Source: Colimorpha sp045598945
GTDB lineage: Bacteria; Bacteroidota; Bacteroidia; Bacteroidales; P3
Assembly (NCBI GenBank): GCA_045598945.1
Contig: JAZRVD010000151.1
Location: 1 to 18,369, forward strand
DNA length: 18,369 bases
Direction: 5' to 3'
Shown here: positions 1 to 8,988 of the stretch, piece by piece
Layout of the letters: every line of letters begins with the position of its first letter
Numbering within the stretch: the stretch's first letter is position 1
Notes under the pieces: generated by a model
Seen by the model: only the letters and a program-made list of their open reading frames with translations
The model's database searches: none
Told to the model about the DNA's origin: nothing
Position numbers and translations under genes: made by a program

Positions 1-809
1 CAAAAGGTGTGGGTAGTGCTTTTGCCCTTACAGGGCGAGGATTGACGGACAAAAACACCCAGGGTGCTGCCCTGGGCTGAAAGCTTGTTGCCCCGTTGGG
101 GCGTTAATTACAAATTATTACTGTCCGTTAATTTCATATTATTCTGTCCGCCAAATCGCAAATAGTGTGGATAGTGCTTTTTCCCTTACAGGGCGAGGAT
201 TGACGGGCGATAATACCCAGGGCGCCGCCCTGGGCTGAAAGCTTGCTGCCCCGTTGGGGCGTTAATTACAAATTATTACCGTCCGTTAATAACATATTAT
301 TCCGTCCGCCAAATCGCAAATAGTGTGGGTAGTACTTTTGCCCTTACAGGGCGAGGATTGACGGGCGATAATACCCAGGGTGCCGCCCTGGGCTGAAGGA
401 TTGTTGCCCCGTTGGGGCGTTAATTACAAATTACCACTGTTCGACAAATACAAATTATTACTGTCCGTTATTTACATATTATTCTGTCCGATAAATCACA
501 AAGTGTGGATAGTGCTTTTGCCCTTACAGGGCGAGGATTGACGGGCGATAATACCCAGGGTGCTGCCCTGGGCTGAAGGCTTGCTGCCCCGTTGGGGCGT
601 TAAATACAAATTATCACTGTTCGACAAATACAAATTATTACCGTCCGTTAATTACATATTATTCTGTCCGACAAATCGCAAATAGTGTGGGTAGTGCTTT
701 TGCCCTTACAGGGCGAGGATTGACGGGCGATAATACCCCGGGTGCTGCCCTGGGCTGAAGGCTTGTTGCCCCGTTGGGGCGTTAATTACAAATTATTACC
801 GTCCGTTAG
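1..809. repeat. Tandem array of five hairpin-rich repeat units (REP-like)
   Basis: Five near-identical units begin with GTGTGG at about 7, 165, 324, 503 and 685, giving periods of 158, 159, 179 and 182. Each unit contains three perfect small inverted repeats in fixed order. In unit 1 these are GCCCT-TAC-AGGGC (24-36), CCCAGGG-TGCTG-CCCTGGG (58-76) and GCCCC-GTT-GGGGC (90-102). An AT-rich tail follows with CTGTCCG-like words about 23 nt apart. Units 3 and 4 are longer because the tail has one extra word (CTGTTCG at 437 and 617). There is no plausible coding frame. The array lies downstream of the amidohydrolase terminator. It resembles REP/BIME-type intergenic repeats, but I cannot name the family. 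It reaches the left window edge, so it may have more units. Confidence 0.9.
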
Positions 810-832
810 TTACAATATGATGTTGAGATGTG

Positions 833-885
833 TAAAACAGCAGAGCGAGGTATAGCATATTGCCCTACCCCGCCCTGTTGTTTTA
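833..885 (-). terminator. Hairpin terminator downstream of the amidohydrolase gene
   Basis: A 20-nt arm at 833-852 pairs with an arm at 866-885. Read on the minus strand there is one A-C mismatch and two G-U pairs. On the plus strand there are two A-C mismatches, so the minus-strand RNA fold is the better one. The right arm ends in CTGTTTTA, a short U-rich tail. It starts 14 nt after the minus-strand stop codon at 899, so it most likely ends the transcript carrying that gene. Confidence 0.65.
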
Positions 886-898
886 GTATGCGATGATA

Positions 899-2674
899 CT
901 ATAACACTCTTGAAAAGACCCTCTTGCCCTCGAAATATGTTGCATTGACTTTTGCAGTGTGTATCTCATTGTCGGGACAGGCGACCTCGTCAAGCACATC
1001 CTTGTCTACAAGGATAAAGTCGGCATACTTACCTGTCTTGATACTGCCACGTTCGTTCTCTATAAACATCTGCTTGGCACAGTTGATAGTAAGAGCTGTG
1101 ATAACCTGCTTGCGGGCAACAAGCTCGTCAGTCCAAAACGGTTCCTCCGATGCGGCATCAAGAACACCCAAAACAGCAACTTCCATTATACCAAAAGGGT
1201 CGTCTGGAGAACCTGACAAAGCTGGATAGTCGGTATGCGAAGACACATTGATGCCATAGTCGAAGAAGGATTTGATAGGATAAGCCTGTTGAGCATATAT
1301 CTTATCCACTATCTGAGCCTGTTCCACCATTTCAGCAACATCCTTATATAGATGATGCCAATGCATTCCAGCTACAGCATATATATTATGGTCTGCCATA
1401 CGTTGCCAGTCGTTGGGCATCACATTGCGCACATGCACAACAGTGTTGCGCATAGCATCTTGACCACCTGCACTATATGCGCCCACCGCCAAAGCTACGG
1501 CAGAGTCGCCCATGGTGTGAATATGCATTGAAAGCCCTTTGCTGTTAGCTTGACGTGTAATGTCAGCCACCTGCTGTTCAGTCCAATTAACAATACCTCT
1601 GCTACCATTTGGCGCGACCACTGAACAGAAACCAGTAAGACCCTCTACAGTACCGTCGACAAAAAGCTTTATCCATCGAGGATAGACATGTTTAGATGCG
1701 TATGCCTTAGCGTTTACAGCCTTGTTTATGTAGGAAGGCACATCCATCCAGCTTTCAATCTCATAGCTCAAGCCAAGCAGAAAATGCATGTCGCCCGACT
1801 TGTCAAGCTGCTGTGCGGCACGATATAGATTTTCGTTGTAGAAATAGTTACTCCACCCATCCATATACATGGTATAGCCTTCGGACAAGAGATGACGCTC
1901 TACCTCCTTGATACTCGCAGAAGCCACCGGGGCGGTACACAGTTTATCTAAATCCAACGAAGCTCTCAAAAAGGTGCCAGCCTGTTCATAAAGCAAACCT
2001 GTAGGAGTGTCGTCGGCACCCATCACTATCTCGCCACCTTGTATATCCATACCTTTCTTTAGCACTGTACCATCTTTCGCCATGATGCCAGCCCTTACCA
2101 AAGCAAGCGTATTTGCCAATGTCTTATGTCCCTCGTCGTCGGTAAAATACATAGGGATATCGGCACACACTGCATCCAGCTGCTGACGTGTAGGCATATT
2201 CTCTGCAAACTTCAAGAAACTCCACCCACGCCCTATAATAAGAGGTATATTGTTGCTACGAGCCTTCTCAACGGCAGCAGGGACCACCTGAGAGAGAAAC
2301 ACCTCGGGGCCGTCATTAAGACTAATGGCAGTACCTATGCTTTTCATCACATACGCCATCAAATAATGTGCATGACCATTGCCACACGATGGCATCACAA
2401 GACCATTGGCATGATAGAGCACATCTGTCTTGCCATCTTCGATATACGCTGCGGCGCCAGCACTGTCGCCCACATAGACATATCTGCCTCCCTTGACAGC
2501 AAAAGCCTCCACAATATCGTCTCCTTCAGAGGTGAAAATCTTTCCAAAGACGACAAGGTCAGCCTTGCCATCACCCACTAAAGACTCGTTTTTATCATCT
2601 TTGGCACATGAGCAAAATATACACAATGACAAAGAAACAAGAATAATAAAAGTTTTCTTTAACACCATAACCAT
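899..2674 (-). CDS. Amidohydrolase family lipoprotein (YtcJ/imidazolonepropionase-like)
   Basis: This 591-residue protein belongs to the metal-dependent amidohydrolase superfamily and most resembles the YtcJ-type subgroup, which hydrolyses amide or related bonds. The substrate cannot be told from sequence. Visible motifs: HAH at 101-103 after the first strand (MPSCGNGHAH), WIKLFVDGTVEG near 335-346, HIHTMGD at 384-390, VVHV near 412-415, SHTDYP at 479-484, and a C-terminal beta segment (NATYFEGKRVF). The N-terminus is a lipoprotein signal with the lipobox cysteine at C23. The following residues AKDDKNE resemble Bacteroidota lipoprotein export signals, so it may be surface-exposed (inference). 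The start could be M1 or M3 (2668). It lies 144 bp after the SIMPL gene; I saw no good promoter in the gap, so it may be co-transcribed. Confidence 0.85.
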   Translation of the reverse strand: MVMVLKKTFIILVSLSLCIFCSCAKDDKNESLVGDGKADLVVFGKIFTSEGDDIVEAFAVKGGRYVYVGDSAGAAAYIEDGKTDVLYHANGLVMPSCGNGHAHYLMAYVMKSIGTAISLNDGPEVFLSQVVPAAVEKARSNNIPLIIGRGWSFLKFAENMPTRQQLDAVCADIPMYFTDDEGHKTLANTLALVRAGIMAKDGTVLKKGMDIQGGEIVMGADDTPTGLLYEQAGTFLRASLDLDKLCTAPVASASIKEVERHLLSEGYTMYMDGWSNYFYNENLYRAAQQLDKSGDMHFLLGLSYEIESWMDVPSYINKAVNAKAYASKHVYPRWIKLFVDGTVEGLTGFCSVVAPNGSRGIVNWTEQQVADITRQANSKGLSMHIHTMGDSAVALAVGAYSAGGQDAMRNTVVHVRNVMPNDWQRMADHNIYAVAGMHWHHLYKDVAEMVEQAQIVDKIYAQQAYPIKSFFDYGINVSSHTDYPALSGSPDDPFGIMEVAVLGVLDAASEEPFWTDELVARKQVITALTINCAKQMFIENERGSIKTGKYADFILVDKDVLDEVACPDNEIHTAKVNATYFEGKRVFSRVL

Positions 2675-2818
2675 TTGTTTTTTTTAGAAAAAGCAAAAAC
2701 ACACATATTAGTTGTCTGCCTCACAACAAACACCTTACTCACCGTTCCCATACCCGTCCATCTGCAATATCGTACAACACTGCAATGTCTTTATCACATA
2801 ATCTCTTCACCCTACAAT

Positions 2819-3514
2819 TTATCGTAGATAGAAAGTTACGTCGGTAACCACACGCACTCTTTTGATATACGGCGTGTAATTATCGCGAGCTTCGATGGAG
2901 AAATAGCCTTGCGAAGCACTTTTGATTTTACCTACTTTGCTATGCGAGTCGACGGCGAACTTCTCGGCAGCGATACGAGCATTGGCAGTAGCATCGGCTA
3001 TCATGGCAGGCTTGATGTCGTTCAAGCCCTCGAAAAGATACTGCACAGGATTTTCCCAACTCTCGCCTATAGAGATGGCAATACCTTTCTCTACAAGCTC
3101 AGAAAGGTTGCTCTGAATACTTAACACAGTGTCTATCTTTTGGGAATAGATGGTTACCGTCGTCTCTAAAGTATAACGTGCTTTGGCATTGGTGGTATAC
3201 GAATTGGTATAGGCGTCTTCCACCCTTGGCGAAGAGAACAAGAACTCCTCTTCTGTGAGGCCGTAACTTTTTAGAAACTCGGCAACAATCTGTTTCTTTT
3301 GATTTACCGAAGCGTTAAGTGCAACCACATCGTCGCCTATCTCTCTAAATTTGATAGGATAAATAACCCTGTCGGCTTTGACCTCACGCTCGCACAATCC
3401 ACGAACATTTACATAACTGCTATACGACATCCATTTAGATACTGCCATCAACAAAAACACTCCACAGATAGCGGCAGTTATCATCGGAGAAAGAAATTTA
3501 AGGATTTTTTTCAT
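2819..3514 (-). CDS. SIMPL-domain (DUF541) membrane-anchored protein
   Basis: The chosen start is the ATG at 3514 (MKKILKFLSP), giving 231 residues. An in-frame ATG at 3559 would overlap rimO and add 15 non-hydrophobic residues before the membrane segment. Residues about 8-26 form one hydrophobic helix, either an uncleaved anchor or a signal peptide. The rest matches the SIMPL/DUF541 pattern: VNVRGLCEREVKADRV near the start, an alternating beta/alpha body, IADATANARIAAEKFA in the second half, and a closing beta strand (RVRVVTDVTFYLR). SIMPL proteins are envelope proteins of poorly defined function, and nothing here narrows the role. The gene lies 32 bp after rimO on the same strand and is probably in the same transcript. 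Confidence 0.8.
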   Translation of the reverse strand: MKKILKFLSPMITAAICGVFLLMAVSKWMSYSSYVNVRGLCEREVKADRVIYPIKFREIGDDVVALNASVNQKKQIVAEFLKSYGLTEEEFLFSSPRVEDAYTNSYTTNAKARYTLETTVTIYSQKIDTVLSIQSNLSELVEKGIAISIGESWENPVQYLFEGLNDIKPAMIADATANARIAAEKFAVDSHSKVGKIKSASQGYFSIEARDNYTPYIKRVRVVTDVTFYLR

Positions 3515-3546
3515 GATATATTTTTTTAAGTTGTCATTACAAGACA

Positions 3547-4839
3547 CTATCTTATCCACTCGCCTATCAAGTCGTTTTCCATGGCGTCGACTATCTTGAT
3601 ATTATAAAACTCGCCAATTTGCATATCATCATTATAAGGCACCAGCACCTCGTCGTCGACATCGGGGCTGTCGTATTCTGTTCTGCCTATAAAATATTCA
3701 CCTTCTTGACGGTCGACAAGCACCTCGAAGGTCTTGCCTATCTTGGCTTCATTTTTCTCTAACGACACCTGTTCCTGCACAGCCATCAGTTCGCCAACAC
3801 GACGTTGTTTCTCTTCATCGGGTATGGGGTCGCCAAGAGCTTCGGCCGGCGTACCTTCTTCTGGGGAATAGGCGAAACAGCCCATGCGGTCGAAACGAAC
3901 CTCAGCTACAAACTTCTTCAGCTCCTCAAAGTCAGCCTCCGTCTCGCCAGGATAGCCCACAATAAGCGTGGTACGGACGGCGGCATCGGGCAGCTCGTTG
4001 CGAAAATGTTGCAAGAGGCTTAACGTCTCTTCTCGATTGATACCCCGACGCATAGAAGAGAGAATATTGCTATTGATATGCTGCAGCGGTATGTCGATAT
4101 AATTGCAGATGTTGTGGTGAGTGCGTATGGCCTGTATTGCGTCGAGCGGGAAAGAGGCTGGATAGGTATAATGCAGTCTGATCCAGTGTGTTCCGCTCTC
4201 TGTAGCCAGACGAGTGAGCAATGCGCCAAGCTTGCGCTCGCCATATAGGTCGAGACCATAATAGGTGGTGTCCTGAGCAATGACTATCAATTCCTTGACA
4301 CCGGAGGACACCAGCTGACGCGCCTCGTTGACAATGTCGTCGATAGGACGCGAACGATGAGAGCCACGTATGCCTGGTATAGCACAATAGGAGCAAGAAC
4401 GGTTGCATCCTTCGGCAATTTTGAGATAGGCGTAATGCGATGGCGTAGAACACCTGCGAGAATGCTGGAGCACAAAAGAGTCGTCTACCGCAGCCAACAT
4501 TCCGACAAGCCGTTGCCAGTCGTTGACGCCAAACCAGCCGTCAACCTCTGGCATTTCTGTCTGAAGGTCAGCCTTGTAACGTTCTACAAGACAGCCAAAG
4601 ACGAAAAGCTTTTTAGGCTTGCGAGCCCTCTGCTTTACCGCCATCTGCTCTAAGATGGCTTGTACCGACTCCTCTTTTGCATCGCCGATAAAACCACAGG
4701 TGTTGACAAGCGTGCAGTCGCAATCGTTTTGCTGACGGTCGAAATAGACCTTATAGCCAGCATCGACGAGATGACCTGCCACGTTTTCACTATCGACAGT
4801 GTTCTTGCTACAACCTAAGGTAATGATATTGATTTTCAC
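3547..4839 (-). CDS. rimO: Ribosomal protein S12 methylthiotransferase RimO
   Basis: RimO is a radical-SAM enzyme with two iron-sulfur clusters that methylthiolates a conserved aspartate of ribosomal protein S12. The 430 residues have the full family order. The N-terminal UPF0004 domain has cluster cysteines C10 (TLGCSKNTVDSE), C48 (NTCGF) and C83 (FGCLVERY). The radical-SAM motif is CNRSCSYC with C145, C149 and C152. A C-terminal TRAM domain spans roughly residues 365-430. The LGCSKNTVDSE start and the RGSHRSRP segment after the radical-SAM motif fit RimO rather than MiaB. It lies 17 bp after ftsY, so the two are likely co-transcribed. Length and motifs are intact. Confidence 0.95.
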   Translation of the reverse strand: MKINIITLGCSKNTVDSENVAGHLVDAGYKVYFDRQQNDCDCTLVNTCGFIGDAKEESVQAILEQMAVKQRARKPKKLFVFGCLVERYKADLQTEMPEVDGWFGVNDWQRLVGMLAAVDDSFVLQHSRRCSTPSHYAYLKIAEGCNRSCSYCAIPGIRGSHRSRPIDDIVNEARQLVSSGVKELIVIAQDTTYYGLDLYGERKLGALLTRLATESGTHWIRLHYTYPASFPLDAIQAIRTHHNICNYIDIPLQHINSNILSSMRRGINREETLSLLQHFRNELPDAAVRTTLIVGYPGETEADFEELKKFVAEVRFDRMGCFAYSPEEGTPAEALGDPIPDEEKQRRVGELMAVQEQVSLEKNEAKIGKTFEVLVDRQEGEYFIGRTEYDSPDVDDEVLVPYNDDMQIGEFYNIKIVDAMENDLIGEWIR

Positions 4840-4856
4840 AGAGCGAAAAGATAAAA

Positions 4857-5819
4857 CTATTCAAATAGCGAAGCGACAAAGCTGTCGGGGTCGAAGACCT
4901 GCAAGTCTGTCATCTTCTCGCCCAGCCCTATGTAACGCACAGGTATCTGGAACTGGTCGCTGACACCGATAACCACGCCGCCCTTGGCGGTGCCGTCGAG
5001 CTTGGTGAGAGCGAGAGCATTGACCTCGGTGGCGGCGGTAAACTGACGAGCCTGCTCAATAGCATTCTGTCCCGTAGAGGCATCGAGGACGAGTAGCACC
5101 TCGTGGGGTGCATCAGGCACAAGTTTCTGCATCACCTTGCGTATCTTGCCCAACTCGTTCATCAGCCCAACCTTGTTGTGCAAACGTCCGGCAGTGTCGA
5201 TAAGCACAACATCCATTTCCTTGGCGATAGCCGACTGCAGAGTGTCATACGCCACCGATGCCGGGTCGGCATTCATGCCCTGGCTGACGATAGGCACACC
5301 CACGCGGTCTGCCCAGAGCGTGAGCTGCTCGACGGCGGCGGCACGGAATGTGTCGGCGGCACCAAGCATAACCTTCTTGCCAGCCTGCTTGTAACGATAT
5401 GCCAGCTTGGCAATAGTCGTTGTCTTGCCAACGCCATTGACACCGACCACAAGGACGACGTATGGACAATGAGGAGTACGGTTTGCAGTAGGCAGAACGG
5501 CATCAAAGTCGGCAGGAAAAGCTGACGTATCATGACGCAGAAGCTGAGAAATCTCGGCACGAAGGACGTTGTTAAGCTCGGCGGTGCTGATATACTTGTC
5601 GCGCTTGATACGCGTTTGCAGACGGTCGATGATTTTGAGGGAGGTTTCTACGCCCACGTCGCTCGTTATCAACGTTTCCTCAAGGTTGTCGAGAACATTC
5701 TCATCGACAGTAGAACGGCCAAAGACAGTCTTGGTAAGCTTAGCCAAGAAGCTCTCTTTTGTCTTGCTCAAACCGTTTGACAGCGTCTCCTTGTTTTCTT
5801 TTCTTGAAAATAGACCCAT
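4857..5819 (-). CDS. ftsY: Signal recognition particle receptor FtsY
   Basis: FtsY is the SRP-family GTPase that docks SRP-ribosome complexes at the inner membrane for co-translational insertion. The 320 residues show an N-terminal helical domain (about 20-100) and an NG GTPase domain: P-loop GVNGVGKT (126-133), DTFRAAA (156-162), DTAGR (208-212), TKLDGTAKGG (272-281) and the closing GLGEKMTDLQVFDPDSFV. The long acidic A domain of E. coli FtsY is missing; only a short basic leader remains (GLFSRKENK). That is common in Bacteroidota and many other bacteria. It lies between the thioredoxin-fold gene (52 bp upstream) and rimO. Confidence 0.96.
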   Translation of the reverse strand: MGLFSRKENKETLSNGLSKTKESFLAKLTKTVFGRSTVDENVLDNLEETLITSDVGVETSLKIIDRLQTRIKRDKYISTAELNNVLRAEISQLLRHDTSAFPADFDAVLPTANRTPHCPYVVLVVGVNGVGKTTTIAKLAYRYKQAGKKVMLGAADTFRAAAVEQLTLWADRVGVPIVSQGMNADPASVAYDTLQSAIAKEMDVVLIDTAGRLHNKVGLMNELGKIRKVMQKLVPDAPHEVLLVLDASTGQNAIEQARQFTAATEVNALALTKLDGTAKGGVVIGVSDQFQIPVRYIGLGEKMTDLQVFDPDSFVASLFE

Positions 5820-5871
5820 AATAATAACATTATGTGAAAAAAATGCGCCTCCAAAGGGCTACATAAACGAC

Positions 5872-6438
5872 TTACTTTAAGGCAGCCTGCATCTTTGGCT
5901 CTATCTCTTTTTCAAAGATAGTCTGGTATTTGGCGTATGAATACTTGTTGTAATCACCCGATGCAAAATACCAAAGGATGACCTTAAGTTCTTCTACGGT
6001 CTGATAGCCTTGCAGTATTTGCATCGTTGCATGGTCAGCGCTGCAAATAGCAAACGAAGGGAAGCCAAGTTGCTTGCCCAGCATAGTCTTGGTGAAATTG
6101 TGCAGAGCCTTGCGACCACCTGGAGGCACTGGCGTACCGGCATACTTGACACCTTTCCATACAAAGTCGACATTACCTTCTGCATCAAACTTGACAGGGA
6201 CATAGTAGCGGTTGAGCAGCTTGATAATAGTAGGGTCGGTAAAGACACTACCGTCCATACGTTTGCACCATCCGCACCATGTGGTGTAGAAGTCGATAAA
6301 AAACGGCTTGGTGTTTTCTGTTAGCTGACTTGCCTTAACAATGTTCTGCCAATCGATATTCTTTTCTTCTCTCGACTGACTCATAGCAGTTGCCGATAGG
6401 CAGACAAGCATAAGGAGAATAGGGATAACTTTCTTCAT
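5872..6438 (-). CDS. Secreted thioredoxin-fold protein
   Basis: This 188-residue protein has a cleavable signal peptide (about 1-20, MKKVIPILLMLVCLSATAMS), so it acts in the periplasm. The redox motif is WCGWCK at 54-59 with cysteines C55 and C58. The cis-proline expected for the fold is P127 in LGFPSF. An insertion between these, around GVKYAGTPVPPGG, is followed by a helical C-terminus (YFASGDYNKYSYAKYQ). I recognise this layout from Bacteroidota thioredoxin-like proteins. It could be a disulfide reductase or a maintenance factor; no partner is evident. It is the first gene of the ftsY-rimO unit and sits just below a strong promoter. Confidence 0.85.
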   Translation of the reverse strand: MKKVIPILLMLVCLSATAMSQSREEKNIDWQNIVKASQLTENTKPFFIDFYTTWCGWCKRMDGSVFTDPTIIKLLNRYYVPVKFDAEGNVDFVWKGVKYAGTPVPPGGRKALHNFTKTMLGKQLGFPSFAICSADHATMQILQGYQTVEELKVILWYFASGDYNKYSYAKYQTIFEKEIEPKMQAALK

Positions 6439-6463
6439 ATCACAACAATTAAAAATTAAAAAA

Positions 6464-6495
6464 CAAAGATATAATTTTTTTTATGAATTAACAAA
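6464..6495 (-). promoter_or_regulatory. Bacteroidota-type promoter for the trx-ftsY-rimO unit
   Basis: On the minus strand, TTTG (6495-6492) is followed by 20 nt and then TATCTTTG (6471-6464). This exactly fits the known Bacteroidota consensus TTTG-N19-21-TAnnTTTG. The predicted transcript starts near 6457, about 20 nt before the ATG at 6438. The spacer contains an A-rich stretch. The promoter separates this unit from the SpoIID gene, which ends at 6501. Confidence 0.85.
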
Positions 6496-6500
6496 ATAAT

Positions 6501-7865
6501 CTACCATTCATATTTCCAATCGCTTTCGAGCTCTTGCTTTTTGGGGTCAAAGACCTCCTCACGTTCCTCACGGTCGCGAATACGGAACAGACGTCCGAGC
6601 CAGTCCTCTTTCTTCGACTTCTTTTGCGTAGCAGTGTGTTTGTCCTCTTCTATAATTTGCTGTATCTGACTGACATAATGCGACACATAGTCTTGCACGC
6701 CTGCATCGGGCGAAAGGATTACAGCACCTTTGTAGTAGTGCTTGATGATGCTATCGTATGATATGCCCTGACGCACCATGGCGATAGTGCCTTCCTGGCT
6801 CAAGCCAACGCCATGACCATAGCCATGACCATGCAACACCACACGATGCTGAAGACTATCATATTCGACAGTAAAAAAAGTAGACTTGAGCGAGAAGTCG
6901 ACACGCACCCGCGTCAAAGGCACACCCATTATCTTTGCCTTGCGCGAAGGCTGAGCGAAATGCAGGAGCGAGTCACGCACAGCGGCATCGGCGATATTGA
7001 GAGAATGATATTTCTTAAAGTAGTTGAGCCATTTGTCTTCGCTAAAGATCTTTTGCCAGCTGCCCTGCTTCATGGTAAGCGAGATACTGTCTGGCACAGA
7101 ACGAAGATAAGGCACTGCATTGCGCCACACATCTTCGGAGTTGGCAGTCTGGCCGCCTGAATTGGAATGGAAAGGAGTCTCAATAAGATTGCCGGCGCTG
7201 TCTACAATAGTCTGCCCTGTGCCTGCCACAACACCCAGCATAATCTCAGGACGTATACAACGATTGTGATACGCCTGGCAATGCACATCGTCGCAAAAGT
7301 TATATCCGTCGGCTTCATGCTTGTGGATATTGCGCAAAGCCCAAGTGCGCGAGATGATAGACTGCACACGGTATATGTCGCTCTCCTTGCCGTATATCTC
7401 GGACTGTACCACGCCAGCAAGATAGGTTTCAAACCCCACATCGTTGATAATAAGCAGATGACCACCCTTGTTAGTAACAAGCAGCCCGCCCTCGTATGTG
7501 CGCTGCTTGGCATTGGCGGGATTGAGACAAAGGATACATGCCGAGTCGCATGCTACAAGACGTGCCGACTTGTGAAAAGCATAGTTGTAACCATCTACAG
7601 AGATGTTAACCTGATTGCCAACAGCCTTCAGCTCTACCTGACGCCCCTGCGACATGGCGCTATCTATCATCCTGCCATCATCGACATACAGGGTGTAGCT
7701 TCCCAAGTCGAAAGAGACGTTAAGCACATTGATAGTAACAGAAGAGAACAGACGCACCTTGACGTTGCCGGCACACACATTGCCGGCACACATCACAAAC
7801 AAGAAAGCACATACAAGCCTTCTCACCCACAAGGACCTACTATTATTGAAATAGATGTACAACAC
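6501..7865 (-). CDS. SpoIID/LytB-domain peptidoglycan-acting protein
   Basis: The 454 residues start with a hydrophobic signal region (about 13-33), so the protein is exported. The SpoIID domain covers roughly 140-380: GFETYLAGVVQSEIYG with E156 at the place of the catalytic Glu of B. subtilis SpoIID, SIISRTWALRN (169-179), CDDVHCQAYHN (191-201), HSNSGGQTANSEDVW (233-247) and GHGYGHGVGLSQEG (345-358). SpoIID itself is a lytic transglycosylase for denuded glycan strands. In non-sporulating Bacteroidota the role is presumed to be cell-wall remodelling (inference). The tail is charged (KKSKKEDWLGRLFR). The start is GTG, whose first G is the last base of the lpxB TAG stop, implying translational coupling. 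A 15-bp duplication at 7765-7793 repeats CAGNV in the signal region. Confidence 0.88.
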   Translation of the reverse strand: MLYIYFNNSRSLWVRRLVCAFLFVMCAGNVCAGNVKVRLFSSVTINVLNVSFDLGSYTLYVDDGRMIDSAMSQGRQVELKAVGNQVNISVDGYNYAFHKSARLVACDSACILCLNPANAKQRTYEGGLLVTNKGGHLLIINDVGFETYLAGVVQSEIYGKESDIYRVQSIISRTWALRNIHKHEADGYNFCDDVHCQAYHNRCIRPEIMLGVVAGTGQTIVDSAGNLIETPFHSNSGGQTANSEDVWRNAVPYLRSVPDSISLTMKQGSWQKIFSEDKWLNYFKKYHSLNIADAAVRDSLLHFAQPSRKAKIMGVPLTRVRVDFSLKSTFFTVEYDSLQHRVVLHGHGYGHGVGLSQEGTIAMVRQGISYDSIIKHYYKGAVILSPDAGVQDYVSHYVSQIQQIIEEDKHTATQKKSKKEDWLGRLFRIRDREEREEVFDPKKQELESDWKYEW

Positions 7866-8977
7866 TACTGCTTGTTTATATCCAGATTAGAAATAATATT
7901 TTCGGCAACACGCGCCGATGCGCCGGCGCCACCCAATGCAACACGCATATCATCATAGCCCTTCAATATGGCCTCGCGACCATCAGCTGCAATAATCTTT
8001 TGAAATTCCGACTCTATATTCTGCTCGTTACAGTCGCCTTGTATCAACTCGCGCACCACCTCGCGGCCGGCGATGAGATTGACCAGCGAGATATAAGAGA
8101 TACGTCTGCCAACAAACCAACGAGCAATAGCTATCGACAAGGCGTTGGCACGATAACACACCACCTGCGGAACGTTGAAAAGCGCCGTCTCGAGAGTGGC
8201 GGTGCCAGAGCATACCACAGCGGCATAAGCCTTGGAGAGCAGCGGATAAGCCTTGTCGAAGACAACGCTAACATTAGACAGCGAAGAATCGATATAACCA
8301 TTATATAGCGACTTGTCTATCAATGTCATGCCGGCTATGACAAAATGGAAGTCCGGGTGGTTGCGCGCCAGCCTCATCATCGATGGCATCATCTTCTTCA
8401 GCTCCTGCTTGCGACTGCCTGGCATGAGGACAACATAACGTCCCTCGACAGGCAAAGCCTCAGACTTGAAACCACCTACGGCATCTATCAGCGGATGCCC
8501 CACAAAAACAGCCTGTGGCAGAGCATTGTTGGCATAGAAATCCTGCTCAAAAGGGAGAATATAATACAAAGCGTCGAGGTCGCGGCGCATTGACTTAATA
8601 CGCCCCTTTTTCCACGCCCACAGCTGAGGCGAGATATAGTGATAGTTGCGATAGCCATTGCTATGCGCCCACTTGGCAATCTTGAGATTGAAGCCCGGAT
8701 AGTCGATATAAATAATGGCATCGGGGTTGAACTGCTGAATATCCTTTTTGCAGAAAGAGATATTACCCAACACAGTACGCAGATTGGCCACGACCTCTAC
8801 AAAGCCCATGATAGCCAAATCGCGGATATGCCGCACACATACCCCCCCTACGGCAGCCATCATGTCGCCGCCCCAGAAACGTATCACCGCATGGTCGTCA
8901 CGCGCCATCAAAGCTTTCATAAGATTGGAGCCATGAAGGTCGCCCGAAGCCTCGCCTGCTATAATATAATATCGCAT
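7865..8977 (-). CDS. lpxB: Lipid-A-disaccharide synthase LpxB
   Basis: LpxB condenses UDP-2,3-diacylglucosamine with lipid X to give the lipid A disaccharide, at the cytoplasmic face of the inner membrane. The 370 residues carry the family marks: GEASGDLHGS at 8-17, WGGDMM near 35-40, IDYPGFNLKIAKWA at 91-104, YISPQLWAWKKGRI at 114-127, FVGHPLID at 158-165, MPGSRKQELKK at 185-195, and a glycosyltransferase-B C-terminal half (CSGTATLE, GAGASARVAENI). It begins 11 bp after the small membrane protein and overlaps the SpoIID gene by 1 bp. A run of seven G (plus-strand C at 8842-8848) encodes G-G-V; the frame is intact here. Confidence 0.95.
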   Translation of the reverse strand: MRYYIIAGEASGDLHGSNLMKALMARDDHAVIRFWGGDMMAAVGGVCVRHIRDLAIMGFVEVVANLRTVLGNISFCKKDIQQFNPDAIIYIDYPGFNLKIAKWAHSNGYRNYHYISPQLWAWKKGRIKSMRRDLDALYYILPFEQDFYANNALPQAVFVGHPLIDAVGGFKSEALPVEGRYVVLMPGSRKQELKKMMPSMMRLARNHPDFHFVIAGMTLIDKSLYNGYIDSSLSNVSVVFDKAYPLLSKAYAAVVCSGTATLETALFNVPQVVCYRANALSIAIARWFVGRRISYISLVNLIAGREVVRELIQGDCNEQNIESEFQKIIAADGREAILKGYDDMRVALGGAGASARVAENIISNLDINKQ

Positions 8978-8988
8978 ACTACAACAGA

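Noticed and set aside
1..809. CRISPR array
   Set aside because: Units are about 158-182 bp and similar along their whole length, with no unique spacers of constant size, and no cas genes are in the window.
3514..3559. Upstream start for the SIMPL gene
   Set aside because: It would overlap rimO and add a polar stretch ahead of the membrane segment; the ATG at 3514 gives a normal N-terminus.
5822..5871. Terminator between the thioredoxin-fold gene and ftsY
   Set aside because: A possible GCC/GGC stem before a T-run on the minus strand is only about 3-4 bp, too weak to call.
7167..7958. Long plus-strand open frame of 263 codons
   Set aside because: It lies opposite the SpoIID gene and lpxB end, both with clear family motifs; its translation has no recognisable domain. 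The same applies to plus-strand frames at 9306-10046, 12212-12859 and 11429-12058.
8842..8848. Seven-G run in lpxB as a phase-variation site
   Set aside because: The frame is intact, the tract is short and it encodes ordinary residues in an essential gene.
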